Assembly (NCBI GenBank): GCA_002338615.1
Contig: DDIS01000192.1
Coordinates: 2,722 to 12,707 of the forward strand
Reading direction: 5' to 3'
Length of the DNA: 9,986 bases
Origin: Proteobacteria bacterium UBA1844
GTDB lineage: Bacteria > Pseudomonadota > Gammaproteobacteria > Steroidobacterales > Woeseiaceae
The position numbers and the translations under genes were made by a program. Numbering within the stretch: the stretch's first letter is position 1; each line of letters starts with the position of its first letter. The notes below the pieces were generated by a model. That model searched no databases. It saw only the letters and a list, made by a program, of their open reading frames with translations, and was not told the DNA's origin. Of the stretch, positions 1-6,676 are shown piece after piece.

Positions 1-1071
1 GCCCGTTGCAAGTACGGCGGCCGACACCGTGACGGCGCGCACTGCGCCCAGGTTCGCAAGGCCGTAGATTTCCGGCCACAGGGCGCCGAACAGCGTTGAC
101 GAGATACCGTAGCTGATGCCGAGCAGAATCATCACAAGAAATAATGTCCATTCCGGGCCACTGTATGCCAACGCGAACGAACTGCATGCAAGCGGCAGAA
201 GAAAGTAGGGCAAAACTGAAATTGATCCCAGCCGATCGATAACTGCGCCGGTCAGCAAAGCGAAGCAGACGGTCGTCAACGCCATCACCAGCAAGGAAGT
301 CGCGAATAGTTGTGGCGGCCAGTTGTGCAGTACGGTCATGTAATTCTGGTGATAAAAAATTGTTGTACCGATAAATGAGGGCGCCAGGACACCCGTGAGG
401 AGTATCCAGAATACCGGGTCCCGCAAAACCTCCCGCCGCGTCCAGCTTCGCACTTTGGCGAAGGACTTTGCCTCCGTCGGCGCTTTGCCATGAGGGACAC
501 GTGGTTTGTGGTAACACCAGTACGCAACGGGCAGTCCGACAACCAGCAACGTGACGGCACCGACCAGCCAGCCGAGGCGGTAGCCCCCGGAGATCGCAAG
601 CGCCGCAAACGCGAGGGGAATCGTAGCCTCGCCACCCTGGTGCCCGAGTACGACCAGCGAAATAGCCCGGCCCCGCTCCGCAGCGAACCATCGCCCGGTT
701 GTGGTCAGCGCAATGTGTGTCATCATGCCCTGACCAAACAGTCGCAACAGAAAAATAGCGACGACGACCATGGCAACAGAAGTCGAGTAGCCGGCGAACA
801 ATGCCGCGACGGCAAGAATTGGCACCACCAGTATGATCATTCGATGAGCGGGCACGATATCTACCAGCCTGCCAATGAACGGCAGGCAAAGTGCACTTGC
901 CAATGTCGCAAACATATAGAGCCGGCCAAACTCGCCATGACTCAGGTCGAACGCAGCTTGCCATTCCGAAACCGACGCGGAAATGAAATACGTTTGCCCG
1001 AAACTGGAAAAATAGGTGAGCATGAAGCCCCCGGCAATCCAGCGGAAGTTGCGTCGTATGAATTCGAGCAT
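1..1071 (-). CDS. MFS transporter, 3' end outside the window
   Basis: This reading frame is open from an ATG at 1071 to the left edge, giving 357 codons without a stop, so the C-terminus is missing. The translation is a polytopic inner-membrane protein with about ten hydrophobic segments visible. The N-terminal half spans residues 11-186, a cytoplasmic loop lies at about 187-217, and the second half begins at about 219. MFS loop motifs are visible as GRLVDIVPAHRM (67-78) and, at the matching place in the second half, GAVIDRLG (275-282). GRWFAAERGRA (126-136) resembles the segment common in monocarboxylate/oxalate-type MFS members. A full member has about 400-430 residues, so most of the gene is present. 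GAAGG lies 4 nt upstream of the ATG and no earlier in-frame ATG exists. The gene is divergent from the acetyltransferase, with 87 bp between them. The family call is firm. The substrate cannot be read from the sequence; a small organic anion is possible. Confidence 0.88.
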   Translation of the reverse strand, partial: MLEFIRRNFRWIAGGFMLTYFSSFGQTYFISASVSEWQAAFDLSHGEFGRLYMFATLASALCLPFIGRLVDIVPAHRMIILVVPILAVAALFAGYSTSVAMVVVAIFLLRLFGQGMMTHIALTTTGRWFAAERGRAISLVVLGHQGGEATIPLAFAALAISGGYRLGWLVGAVTLLVVGLPVAYWCYHKPRVPHGKAPTEAKSFAKVRSWTRREVLRDPVFWILLTGVLAPSFIGTTIFYHQNYMTVLHNWPPQLFATSLLVMALTTVCFALLTGAVIDRLGSISVLPYFLLPLACSSFALAYSGPEWTLFLVMILLGISYGISSTLFGALWPEIYGLANLGAVRAVTVSAAVLATG

Positions 1072-1158
1072 GTAGCCTTCAATTTGCGTTGACTGAAACC
1101 AGCCCGCAATTGGAACATGAATCGGTCACTACGTGCAGAACAGTGTTTGGGCTGAAAA

Positions 1159-1989
1159 ATGAATCTTGACAATTATCTTGAGCGTATTGCGTTTACCGGT
1201 ACAGCACGTGCGGACCTGCCGACGCTGTCCGCGTTGCTAAAAGCGCACGTCTGCACCGTGCCTTTTGAAAATCTTGACGTGCAGCTGGGCCGACGGTTAG
1301 GCATTGCCCCGCAAGATGCCTACGAGAAAATCGTTGGCAGGCGACGCGGCGGTTGGTGCTTCGAACAGAACGGATTGTTTGGCTGGGCGCTTCGGGAGAT
1401 CGGCTTTGAGGTTATGCGGCTCGCGGCTAACGTTATGCGCCAGGAGCGCGGCGAGCTGGCAAGCGCAAATCACCTCTGTCTGCGAGTAAACCTTCCAGGC
1501 GATGGAAACGACTATTTCGTTGACGTTGGCTTCGGCGGCAGCCTGTATGCGCCGATTAAACTGGACCAAGGCGAGCATACGCAGCCACCTTACCGCCTGG
1601 GTCTAACGAAACTGGACGACGGGTACTGGCGCTTCTGGGAAGCCAGCGGCGACGAGCCCTTCGGTTTCGATTTTCTTGTACAAGCCGGTGATGAACAGGC
1701 CATGTCGACGAGGTGCGCGTGGTTGCAATCGGACCCCTCTTCCAGCTTTGTGCAAAACCTGGTCGTGCAGCTACGCAAGCCGGACAGTCACAAGTCTCTG
1801 CGCGGGCGTGTCCTGACCATCATGACAAGTGCTGGCAAGGAATCAATATTCCTGCATTCCGCACGGGAACTCGTGTCCGTCCTGGCCGATGAGTTTGATT
1901 TGCATGTGCCAGAAGCCAGCGGACTCTGGCCCCGTATCCTGGCTCGACACGAGGAACTGTTCGGGTCGGCGCATGACGGGCCTGGCTGA
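1159..1989 (+). CDS. Arylamine N-acetyltransferase
   Basis: This is a 276-residue cytosolic enzyme of the NAT family, which uses acetyl-CoA to acetylate aromatic amines and hydrazines by a ping-pong mechanism through a cysteine. All family landmarks are visible: the N-terminal PFENLD motif (35-40), RGGWCFEQN carrying the catalytic Cys67, NHLCLRV with His105, and VDVGFGG with Asp122. The triad is therefore complete. The length matches the usual 260-290 residues. Trp66 replaces the tyrosine often seen before the cysteine, a common variant. The start at 1159 gives the standard MNLDxYLxRI opening, although there is only a weak Shine-Dalgarno before it. The upstream neighbour is a divergent MFS transporter, and the downstream M20 hydrolase is convergent with a 10-bp gap. 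The physiological substrate is unknown. Bacterial NATs act in detoxification, and some related enzymes act as amide synthases, but no biosynthetic cluster is visible here. Confidence 0.93.
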   Translation: MNLDNYLERIAFTGTARADLPTLSALLKAHVCTVPFENLDVQLGRRLGIAPQDAYEKIVGRRRGGWCFEQNGLFGWALREIGFEVMRLAANVMRQERGELASANHLCLRVNLPGDGNDYFVDVGFGGSLYAPIKLDQGEHTQPPYRLGLTKLDDGYWRFWEASGDEPFGFDFLVQAGDEQAMSTRCAWLQSDPSSSFVQNLVVQLRKPDSHKSLRGRVLTIMTSAGKESIFLHSARELVSVLADEFDLHVPEASGLWPRILARHEELFGSAHDGPG

Positions 1990-1999
1990 CCGACAGCGT

Positions 2000-3172
2000 T
2001 CAGTCACTCGCAAGATGTTCATCGATAATCGCGCGATAAAGCTTCGCACCGATCTCGATCAGTTCATCCGGGTAATCAAAACCGTCATCGTGTAATTGTG
2101 GCTGCTCAATTCCCGACCCGAGACCGAAGAACGCACCATCGTAGGCATCCGTAAAATAGCCGAAATCCTCGGACCAGCGAAACGCCTGATCGAGCCGCTC
2201 GACCGTCATGGCCGCCTTGGCCGCCGCCCGCTCGATTATCTTGACGCATTGCGGATTTGATGTCGTCGCTGCGAATGCCTCGTGCCAGGACAGCTCGTGT
2301 TCAAGTCCTGAAGCACTGGCGAGACTCTCGGTGAGGGCCGCGAGATGCGCGCGCACCAGCAACAGGTCTTCGCTGCGGTGTGCGCGAACAACGCCCATCA
2401 CGCTGGCTTCGCCCGGCGTCGTGCCGAAGTTGGGACCCTTTTCAGCAACACCGAGTTGCGCATAACTTATGGTGCCGAGTACCGGCGCGGCAACCTGGCC
2501 TGCGAGCCCGCCCGCGAGGGAATTTACAGCGGTGACAAGTTCGGTGACCGCGAGTGACGGGTTGATTCCGTCCTCGGGATAACTCGAGTGCGATGTCCGG
2601 CCGCTGAATTTCACAATGAAGCCGACCGAGCCTTGTGCAAATAATCCGTCACGCACGAGGACCCGCCCGAGCGGGTACTTCGGCACATTGTGAAAGGCGT
2701 AAACGAAGTCCGGTGGTGTAAGCGCCTGGAAACGCGCATCCGCAATTACCGCCGCCGCTCCGGTCCCGGTTTCCTCGGCCGGCTGGAACAAAAGATAGGC
2801 ACGACCGCTGGCCAGCGGATCGTCGCGCAGGCTTTCGGCAACGGCGAGCAAGGTCGCCATGTGGCCATCGTGTCCACACTTGTGGGACACCCCCTCTGTT
2901 CTCGAGCGGTGCTCGAACGTATTGCTTTCCTGGATTGGTAACGCGTCAAGTTCCGCACGTATCAGAACCGTGGGACCCGGTTTGCCGCTGTCGAATACCG
3001 CACAGATTCCGGTTTTCATCGTGCCAAGCCGGTCGATGATCGCATCAGGGCCGGCGATGGTGAGACGCCCGACAATCGCTTTCGACGTCTCTGTTTCGCG
3101 CTCGGAAAGCTCGGGCTGCGCATGCAGGGCCTTGCGGAAAGTAACTATGTCGCCCATGTTTGCTGCGCACAT
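2000..3172 (-). CDS. M20-family metallo-amidohydrolase (hippurate/N-acyl-amino-acid hydrolase type)
   Basis: The product has 390 residues, typical for M20D amidohydrolases, which use two metal ions to cleave amide bonds of N-acylated or aromatic amino-acid conjugates. Visible motifs are LIRAELDALPI with Asp76, HKCGHDGH with Cys99 and His101, FQPAEE with Glu133-Glu134, AFHNVP with His161, GRTSHSSYP with His195 in the lid domain, SEDFGYF (334-340) and LHDDGFDYPDE with His361. The metal-site and catalytic residues therefore look intact. I chose the ATG at 3172 because GAGGAG sits 7 nt upstream. The frame stays open to 3364, but that stretch crosses a REP element and lacks family similarity. No signal peptide is seen, so a cytosolic enzyme is likely. 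The gene is divergent from a sodium:amino-acid symporter, consistent with amino-acid scavenging (inference). The exact substrate is undetermined; hippurate, indole-acetyl or N-acetyl conjugates are all possible. Confidence 0.9.
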   Translation of the reverse strand: MCAANMGDIVTFRKALHAQPELSERETETSKAIVGRLTIAGPDAIIDRLGTMKTGICAVFDSGKPGPTVLIRAELDALPIQESNTFEHRSRTEGVSHKCGHDGHMATLLAVAESLRDDPLASGRAYLLFQPAEETGTGAAAVIADARFQALTPPDFVYAFHNVPKYPLGRVLVRDGLFAQGSVGFIVKFSGRTSHSSYPEDGINPSLAVTELVTAVNSLAGGLAGQVAAPVLGTISYAQLGVAEKGPNFGTTPGEASVMGVVRAHRSEDLLLVRAHLAALTESLASASGLEHELSWHEAFAATTSNPQCVKIIERAAAKAAMTVERLDQAFRWSEDFGYFTDAYDGAFFGLGSGIEQPQLHDDGFDYPDELIEIGAKLYRAIIDEHLASD

Positions 3173-3179
3173 GCGCCTG

Positions 3180-3185
3180 CTCCTC
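3180..3185 (-). promoter_or_regulatory. Ribosome binding site deciding the M20 hydrolase start
   Basis: On the minus strand GAGGAG lies 7 nt before the ATG at 3172. The next in-frame ATG (3157) and the far upstream one (3364) have no such sequence. This fixes the protein at 390 residues rather than 454. Confidence 0.75.
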
Positions 3186-3199
3186 GCCGAATCCTGTGC

Positions 3200-3205
3200 A
3201 TAGTA
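3200..3205 (-). promoter_or_regulatory. Possible -10 box of the M20 hydrolase
   Basis: TACTAT on the minus strand matches the TATAAT consensus at 4 of 6 positions. It would give a leader of about 20 nt that includes the Shine-Dalgarno. The -35 position, which would fall next to the REP element at 3225, matches the consensus poorly. An activator would be needed if the box is real. Confidence 0.25.
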
Positions 3206-3224
3206 GCAGCCCGTAAAATTGATT

Positions 3225-3287
3225 GTAGGAGTGGCTTCCAGCCGCGATGCGATGTCCGGTCGATCGCGCCGGAGACGGCGCTCCTGT
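3225..3287. repeat. Inverted pair of REP elements (REPIN-like) between divergent promoters
   Basis: A REP unit on the plus strand (3225-3247) starts GTAGGAG and folds as GTGGCT-TCC-AGCCGC, with one G-T wobble. A second, diverged unit (3264-3287) lies in inverted orientation. Its minus strand starts ACAGGAG and folds as GCGCCG-TCTC-CGGCGC. The two are 16 nt apart. The plus-strand unit differs at a single base, in the first stem, from the unit at 9892-9914. Two inverted REPs make a REPIN, the form mobilised by RAYT transposases in gammaproteobacteria. No RAYT gene is in the window. Confidence 0.8.
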
Positions 3288-3308
3288 GGCCGGGATTTCA
3301 GTTTGAAT

Positions 3309-3325
3309 TGCGGCGAGGCGCCGCA
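3309..3325. other. Perfect 7-bp GC hairpin upstream of the symporter
   Basis: TGCGGCG-AGG-CGCCGCA is a perfect inverted repeat with a 3-nt loop, 42 nt before the symporter ATG. No T-run follows, so it is not a typical terminator. It could be a leader hairpin or a regulator site. Confidence 0.5.
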
Positions 3326-3367
3326 TCGCGCTAACGTGTCCTCGCCGAATGTTGGGGGGAGCACTGC

Positions 3368-4744
3368 ATGGAAACGGTCGGAAATGCGCTAAACGCCTGG
3401 GCTACATTCATGTGGAGTACGCCCCTGGTCGTGCTTCTGGTCGGTGGTGGTGTGTTTTTTGTGCTGCACTCGCGCGGCATGCCGTATCGCTATTTTCGGC
3501 ACGGCATCGAGATCCTGAGCGGCAAGTTTGACAAAGACGCCGGTGCCGCAGGCGATATCACGCATTTCAAAGCGCTCGCGACCGCGCTCTCGGGCACGCT
3601 GGGTCTCGGCAACATCACGGGAGTCGCCGTAGCGATCACCGTTGGCGGTCCTGGCGCGATCTTCTGGATGTGGGTGACGGCAGTCGTTGGCGTGGCAACG
3701 AAATTCTACACCGCATCGCTTGCCGTGATGTATCGCGGCAAGGACGACTCGGGACACCTGCAGGGCGGTCCGATGTACGTGATCCGCGAGGCATTGCCGC
3801 GGCGGTGGCTGCCACTCGCGTACCTGTTTGCTATTGCGGGCTTGTTTGGCACGCTGCCCGTATTCCAGGTCAACCAGCTGGTGCAGGTGTTGCGTGATGT
3901 GTTTGCCATACCGGCCGGTCTTGCAAGCAGTGAGCAGCACTTGGCGTTCGATTTCCTGACCGGGCTCATTCTCAGCGCGGTCGTCTTCGCTGTCGTCATC
4001 GGGCGAATCCAGCGTATTGCCGCAGTAACAAGCCGTGTTGTGCCGTTCATGGTTGTTTTCTATTTTGTACTGACCGCCGCGTTGTTATTCGTACATGCCG
4101 ATGCAATACCAGCCGCGTTCGCAATGATTTTCGAAGGTGCTTTCCGCGGCCAGTCGGTGGCGGGTGGTGCGCTCGGTACGGTGATATTGATCGGTGTGCA
4201 ACGTGGCGCATTTTCGAATGAGGCCGGCATCGGTACGGAAGCTCTCGCGCACGGCGCCGCGCGCACCAAAGAACCAATCCGCGAAGGTGTGGTCGCCATG
4301 ATCGGGCCAGTTGTCGATACCTTGATCGTCTGCACCTGCACTGCACTCGCGATCCTGGTCACCGGCGTGTGGCAGGGGGATGCTGTCGGCGCTTCCATCA
4401 CGACATTGGCATTCGAGACTACCTTTCCCCGGATCGGTAGCTACCTGCTACTGATCATGGTGTTTTTCCTCAGCATGAGCACGGTGCTTACATTTAGCTA
4501 CTACGGCGCCAAATGTGCCGGATTCCTGTTCGGGACTCGCTTCGAGACCCTGTATATCTGGTTCTACGTCGCACTCATTACGCTCGGCGCGGTCGTATCA
4601 CTACGAGCGGTTATAGGTCTGCTCGATGGCATGTACGCAACGATGGCTATCCCCACGATGATTTCATCCTTGTTGCTCGCACCAAAAGTGAGGGCCGCGG
4701 CACTGGATTATTTTGGAAGACTTAAAGAAGGAACCAGACTTTGA
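3368..4744 (+). CDS. Sodium:alanine/glycine symporter, AGCS family
   Basis: This 458-residue inner-membrane protein belongs to the AGCS (alanine or glycine:cation symporter) family, which imports alanine or glycine with sodium. The family signature is complete at residues 93-108, running GGPGAIFWMWVTAVVG. Other conserved parts are GTLGLGNITGVA (76-87), QGGPMYVI (132-139), GVQRGAFSNEAGIGTEALAHG (276-296) and the hydrophobic helices that follow to about 440. Length is typical for the family. The start at 3368 is supported by GGAG 6 nt upstream and by a normal N-terminus. The gene is divergent from an M20 amidohydrolase across 195 bp that contain REP elements and a 12-bp direct repeat, so shared control is plausible (inference). 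It converges on the TPR-sulfotransferase gene. The choice between alanine, glycine and other small amino acids cannot be made from sequence alone. Confidence 0.93.
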   Translation: METVGNALNAWATFMWSTPLVVLLVGGGVFFVLHSRGMPYRYFRHGIEILSGKFDKDAGAAGDITHFKALATALSGTLGLGNITGVAVAITVGGPGAIFWMWVTAVVGVATKFYTASLAVMYRGKDDSGHLQGGPMYVIREALPRRWLPLAYLFAIAGLFGTLPVFQVNQLVQVLRDVFAIPAGLASSEQHLAFDFLTGLILSAVVFAVVIGRIQRIAAVTSRVVPFMVVFYFVLTAALLFVHADAIPAAFAMIFEGAFRGQSVAGGALGTVILIGVQRGAFSNEAGIGTEALAHGAARTKEPIREGVVAMIGPVVDTLIVCTCTALAILVTGVWQGDAVGASITTLAFETTFPRIGSYLLLIMVFFLSMSTVLTFSYYGAKCAGFLFGTRFETLYIWFYVALITLGAVVSLRAVIGLLDGMYATMAIPTMISSLLLAPKVRAAALDYFGRLKEGTRL

Positions 4745-4787
4745 GTGTGCGGGGGCCACGACCATTGTGATGGCTCCCAGCTTTGAG

Positions 4788-4811
4788 TTCGTCGTCGGAA
4801 CGGGCGACGAA
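4788..4811. terminator. Weak stem-loop between convergent genes
   Basis: TTCGTCG and CGACGAA form a perfect 7-bp stem around a 10-nt loop in the 115-bp gap between the symporter and sulfotransferase stops. There is no T-run on either strand, so intrinsic termination is doubtful. Nothing else recognisable lies in this gap. Confidence 0.25.
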
Positions 4812-4859
4812 GCAACGCTGGTGACGAGAGATTCACAACATTAGTACGTGTTGGTCGCA

Positions 4860-6422
4860 TCAGACCAGGGCGGCGCTTAGCGGTGCAAGATGCGCCTCGT
4901 AGTTGTGCCATTGCTCAAGTGCACCCGGATAGATCGGCTGGCGGACCTGTTCGGAACTCGCCGTACGAACGGCTCGACGGGTTCGATAGAACTCGAGACA
5001 TGCCGGCTCGAACTCCAGCTTGCAACACGCCAATACGCGTCGAATCTCATGCTCCGTATTGGCGACAATCGACTCATAGTCGACGAGATGGACTCGGCCG
5101 GGTAACACCACATCCCAGTGCGACATTAACGCGATGTAGTCCCGGTAGTAGCGTCCGATGTCCGTGAGGTCGTAGCTGAAATGCTGGCCATTGGCGAATA
5201 GTTGTTTGAACAGGCTGAAACCGCAGGCCATCGGATGCCGGCGGGCATCGAGAATAATCGCGTTCGGCAGGATCAGGTGGATCAGGCCGATATGGATGAA
5301 ATTATTCGGCATCTTGTCGATAAAAAACGGGGCGCCCGAGCGATGCGCTTCAGTATGTGCCAGGTACTCCGCACCGAGAGCTTCAAGGTCGACGGCTGAC
5401 AGTCCTGCGATGAAAACAGGGTAAGGGGTCTCGCCTGGTGGCGTATTGCCGCTGAGCCTGCGGACCATCGACATGATATCGGGAAGCTCCATCGTGCCTT
5501 CAACCTGGCTGTGGCTCGCGAGGATCTGCTCGAGCAAAGTCGAGCCCGCACGCGGCAAGCCAACGATAAAGATCGGTGCCGGCGACGGGTTGCCCGAACC
5601 GGCGTTCGAGGCGAACAAATTCGGCTGGAAGAATGCCATGATCCTTGTCGTATCGGCATGATGGGCATCTGCATCCCAGCGCGCCGTTGTTTGCCTCGCA
5701 GCGTTGCCGTTTGCATAGTGCCGAAACGATTCGTCAAATTCGCCCTTGTCTTCCAGCGCCTTGCCAAGCGCAAATGACAAGTGCACGAAATCCGCTGTCG
5801 GTAGACGAGGCTTATCCAATTGCACGCGCATCCGTGAAATCTCGGCGTCATCGAAACGAAATGTTTTGAGGTTCGAAAGGCTCCAGTAAGCCTCGCTGCA
5901 ATTGGCCGGCAACTCGATAAGCCTGCGATAAGCGGCAATGGCCTCAGTATTCCGCCCGGCCGTTTTGAGGGCATGGGCCCTGCATAGTTGTGTTTGCGAG
6001 TCGTTGGGAAATCGCTTGAGTACACGCTCGTAAATTTCAATGGCCTCGTCCAGCTGGCCATATTGCGCAAGGATCGTTGCCTTTAGTAGCTGGTGATGGG
6101 GCCGGTCAGGTTCAACAGCGAGGACGCTGTCGATGACGGCAAGTGCTTCGCGAAACCTTAATCGTTTGAACAGCAGGTTCGCATAGCTGTGTCTCGCGAG
6201 CTGAAAGTCAGGCGCCAGCCGAAGGCAATGGTCAAGCAGGCTTTCGGCGTCGTCGAGACGCCCCAGGCTTAGTCCTATGTCAGCCAGCATACGGATCGCG
6301 GCAACATTCTGCGGCTCGCGTTTAAGGCATTCCCGGCACAGTTTTTCGGCGCCTGGAATGTCGCCTGCTGCCAGCGCATCGGCCGCACTGATCAGGTCCA
6401 GTTTTTCTGCAGAAAGGCTCAT
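4860..6422 (-). CDS. TPR-sulfotransferase fusion protein
   Basis: The 520-residue product has an N-terminal array of tetratricopeptide repeats at about 11-38, 44-72, 78-106, 112-140 and 146-174, with a further TPR-like pair near 213-240. A sulfotransferase domain of the Sulfotransfer_3 type follows (about 283-510). Such enzymes transfer sulfate from PAPS. The 5'-phosphosulfate loop is IFIVGLPRAGSTLLEQ (284-299), and the 3'-phosphate region is LDARRHPMACGFSLFKQLF (391-409). The C-terminal VRTASSEQVRQPIY (485-498) is typical of this TPR-containing family. TPRs usually bind a protein partner, so the substrate may be a protein or a carrier-bound molecule (inference). No signal peptide or membrane segment is seen. 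The ATG at 6422 has no good Shine-Dalgarno, so the start is less certain than the domains. The gene is divergent from an exported surface protein and convergent with the symporter. No PAPS-synthesis genes are visible. Confidence 0.9.
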   Translation of the reverse strand: MSLSAEKLDLISAADALAAGDIPGAEKLCRECLKREPQNVAAIRMLADIGLSLGRLDDAESLLDHCLRLAPDFQLARHSYANLLFKRLRFREALAVIDSVLAVEPDRPHHQLLKATILAQYGQLDEAIEIYERVLKRFPNDSQTQLCRAHALKTAGRNTEAIAAYRRLIELPANCSEAYWSLSNLKTFRFDDAEISRMRVQLDKPRLPTADFVHLSFALGKALEDKGEFDESFRHYANGNAARQTTARWDADAHHADTTRIMAFFQPNLFASNAGSGNPSPAPIFIVGLPRAGSTLLEQILASHSQVEGTMELPDIMSMVRRLSGNTPPGETPYPVFIAGLSAVDLEALGAEYLAHTEAHRSGAPFFIDKMPNNFIHIGLIHLILPNAIILDARRHPMACGFSLFKQLFANGQHFSYDLTDIGRYYRDYIALMSHWDVVLPGRVHLVDYESIVANTEHEIRRVLACCKLEFEPACLEFYRTRRAVRTASSEQVRQPIYPGALEQWHNYEAHLAPLSAALV

Positions 6423-6479
6423 GACATAGCGACAGATACTGGCACGGCCAACTCAGGCTTCGCAATCCCGGCGCAGACT

Positions 6480-6512
6480 CTACATGAAAACTACAGATTT
6501 TCTACAGCAGCC
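6480..6512. promoter_or_regulatory. Triple direct repeat in 11-bp phase, OmpR/PhoB-type layout
   Basis: CTACATG, CTACAGA and CTACAGC start at 6480, 6491 and 6502. The first two gaps are AAAA and TTTT. Seven-base repeats with 4-bp A/T spacers, one helical turn apart, match the layout of PHO boxes and other OmpR/PhoB-family sites, though the repeat itself is CTACA rather than CTGTCA. It lies 57 bp before the sulfotransferase start and about 165 bp before the surface-protein start. Regulator and target are unknown. Confidence 0.5.
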
Positions 6513-6578
6513 GTCCATGGTGCGGCTCGCGCCGGCAAGCGATTCTTGTTCCACAGGCCGGCCGGCTACAGAGGAGTA

Positions 6579-6599
6579 CTGCCTGGTTCGTTCAGGCAG
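6579..6599 (+). other. Perfect 7-bp hairpin in the leader of the surface-protein gene
   Basis: CTGCCTG and CAGGCAG pair around a 7-nt loop. Smaller potential hairpins follow: GGTG/CACC (6606-6619), ACTG/CAGT (6621-6632) and GCTTG/CAAGC (6634-6653). The palindrome CAAGCGCTTG (6649-6658) ends 5 nt before the Shine-Dalgarno. No known riboswitch class was recognised. Confidence 0.4.
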
Positions 6600-6663
6600 G
6601 CAACGGGTGCGCCAACACCGACTGATACCAGTAGCTTGTGGCACCGCCCAAGCGCTTGATTTC

Positions 6664-6668
6664 GAGGA
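6664..6668 (+). promoter_or_regulatory. Ribosome binding site deciding the surface-protein start
   Basis: GAGGA lies 8 nt before the ATG at 6677. An in-frame GTG at 6638 has no such sequence and would put 13 residues in front of an otherwise normal signal peptide, so 6677 is preferred. Confidence 0.7.
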
Positions 6669-6676
6669 CTTGTGTG

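Larger units (their letters stand above)
3181..3350. repeat. 12-bp direct repeat flanking the REP pair
   Basis: TCCTCGCCGAAT occurs at 3181-3192 and again at 3339-3350, identical in all 12 positions and different in the bases on either side. The left copy overlaps, on the other strand, the Shine-Dalgarno of the M20 hydrolase. The right copy ends 7 nt before the symporter's GGAG. Its role is unknown: it may be an operator pair or a scar of a local duplication. Confidence 0.5.

Noticed and set aside
490..1092. 200-residue open frame on the plus strand
   Set aside because: It is antisense to the MFS transporter, has low-complexity charged composition and no Shine-Dalgarno. The minus strand encodes clear membrane helices.
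1072..1158. TTGACT at 1089-1094 as a -35 box for the acetyltransferase gene
   Set aside because: No acceptable -10 sequence lies 16-18 bp downstream.
5282..6070. 262-residue open frame on the minus strand
   Set aside because: It overlaps the TPR-sulfotransferase in another frame of the same strand. Arg/Ser-rich composition marks it as a shadow.
6541..6676. Possible riboswitch (c-di-GMP, glycine, TPP or cobalamin)
   Set aside because: None of the conserved cores of these classes could be found; only generic small hairpins.
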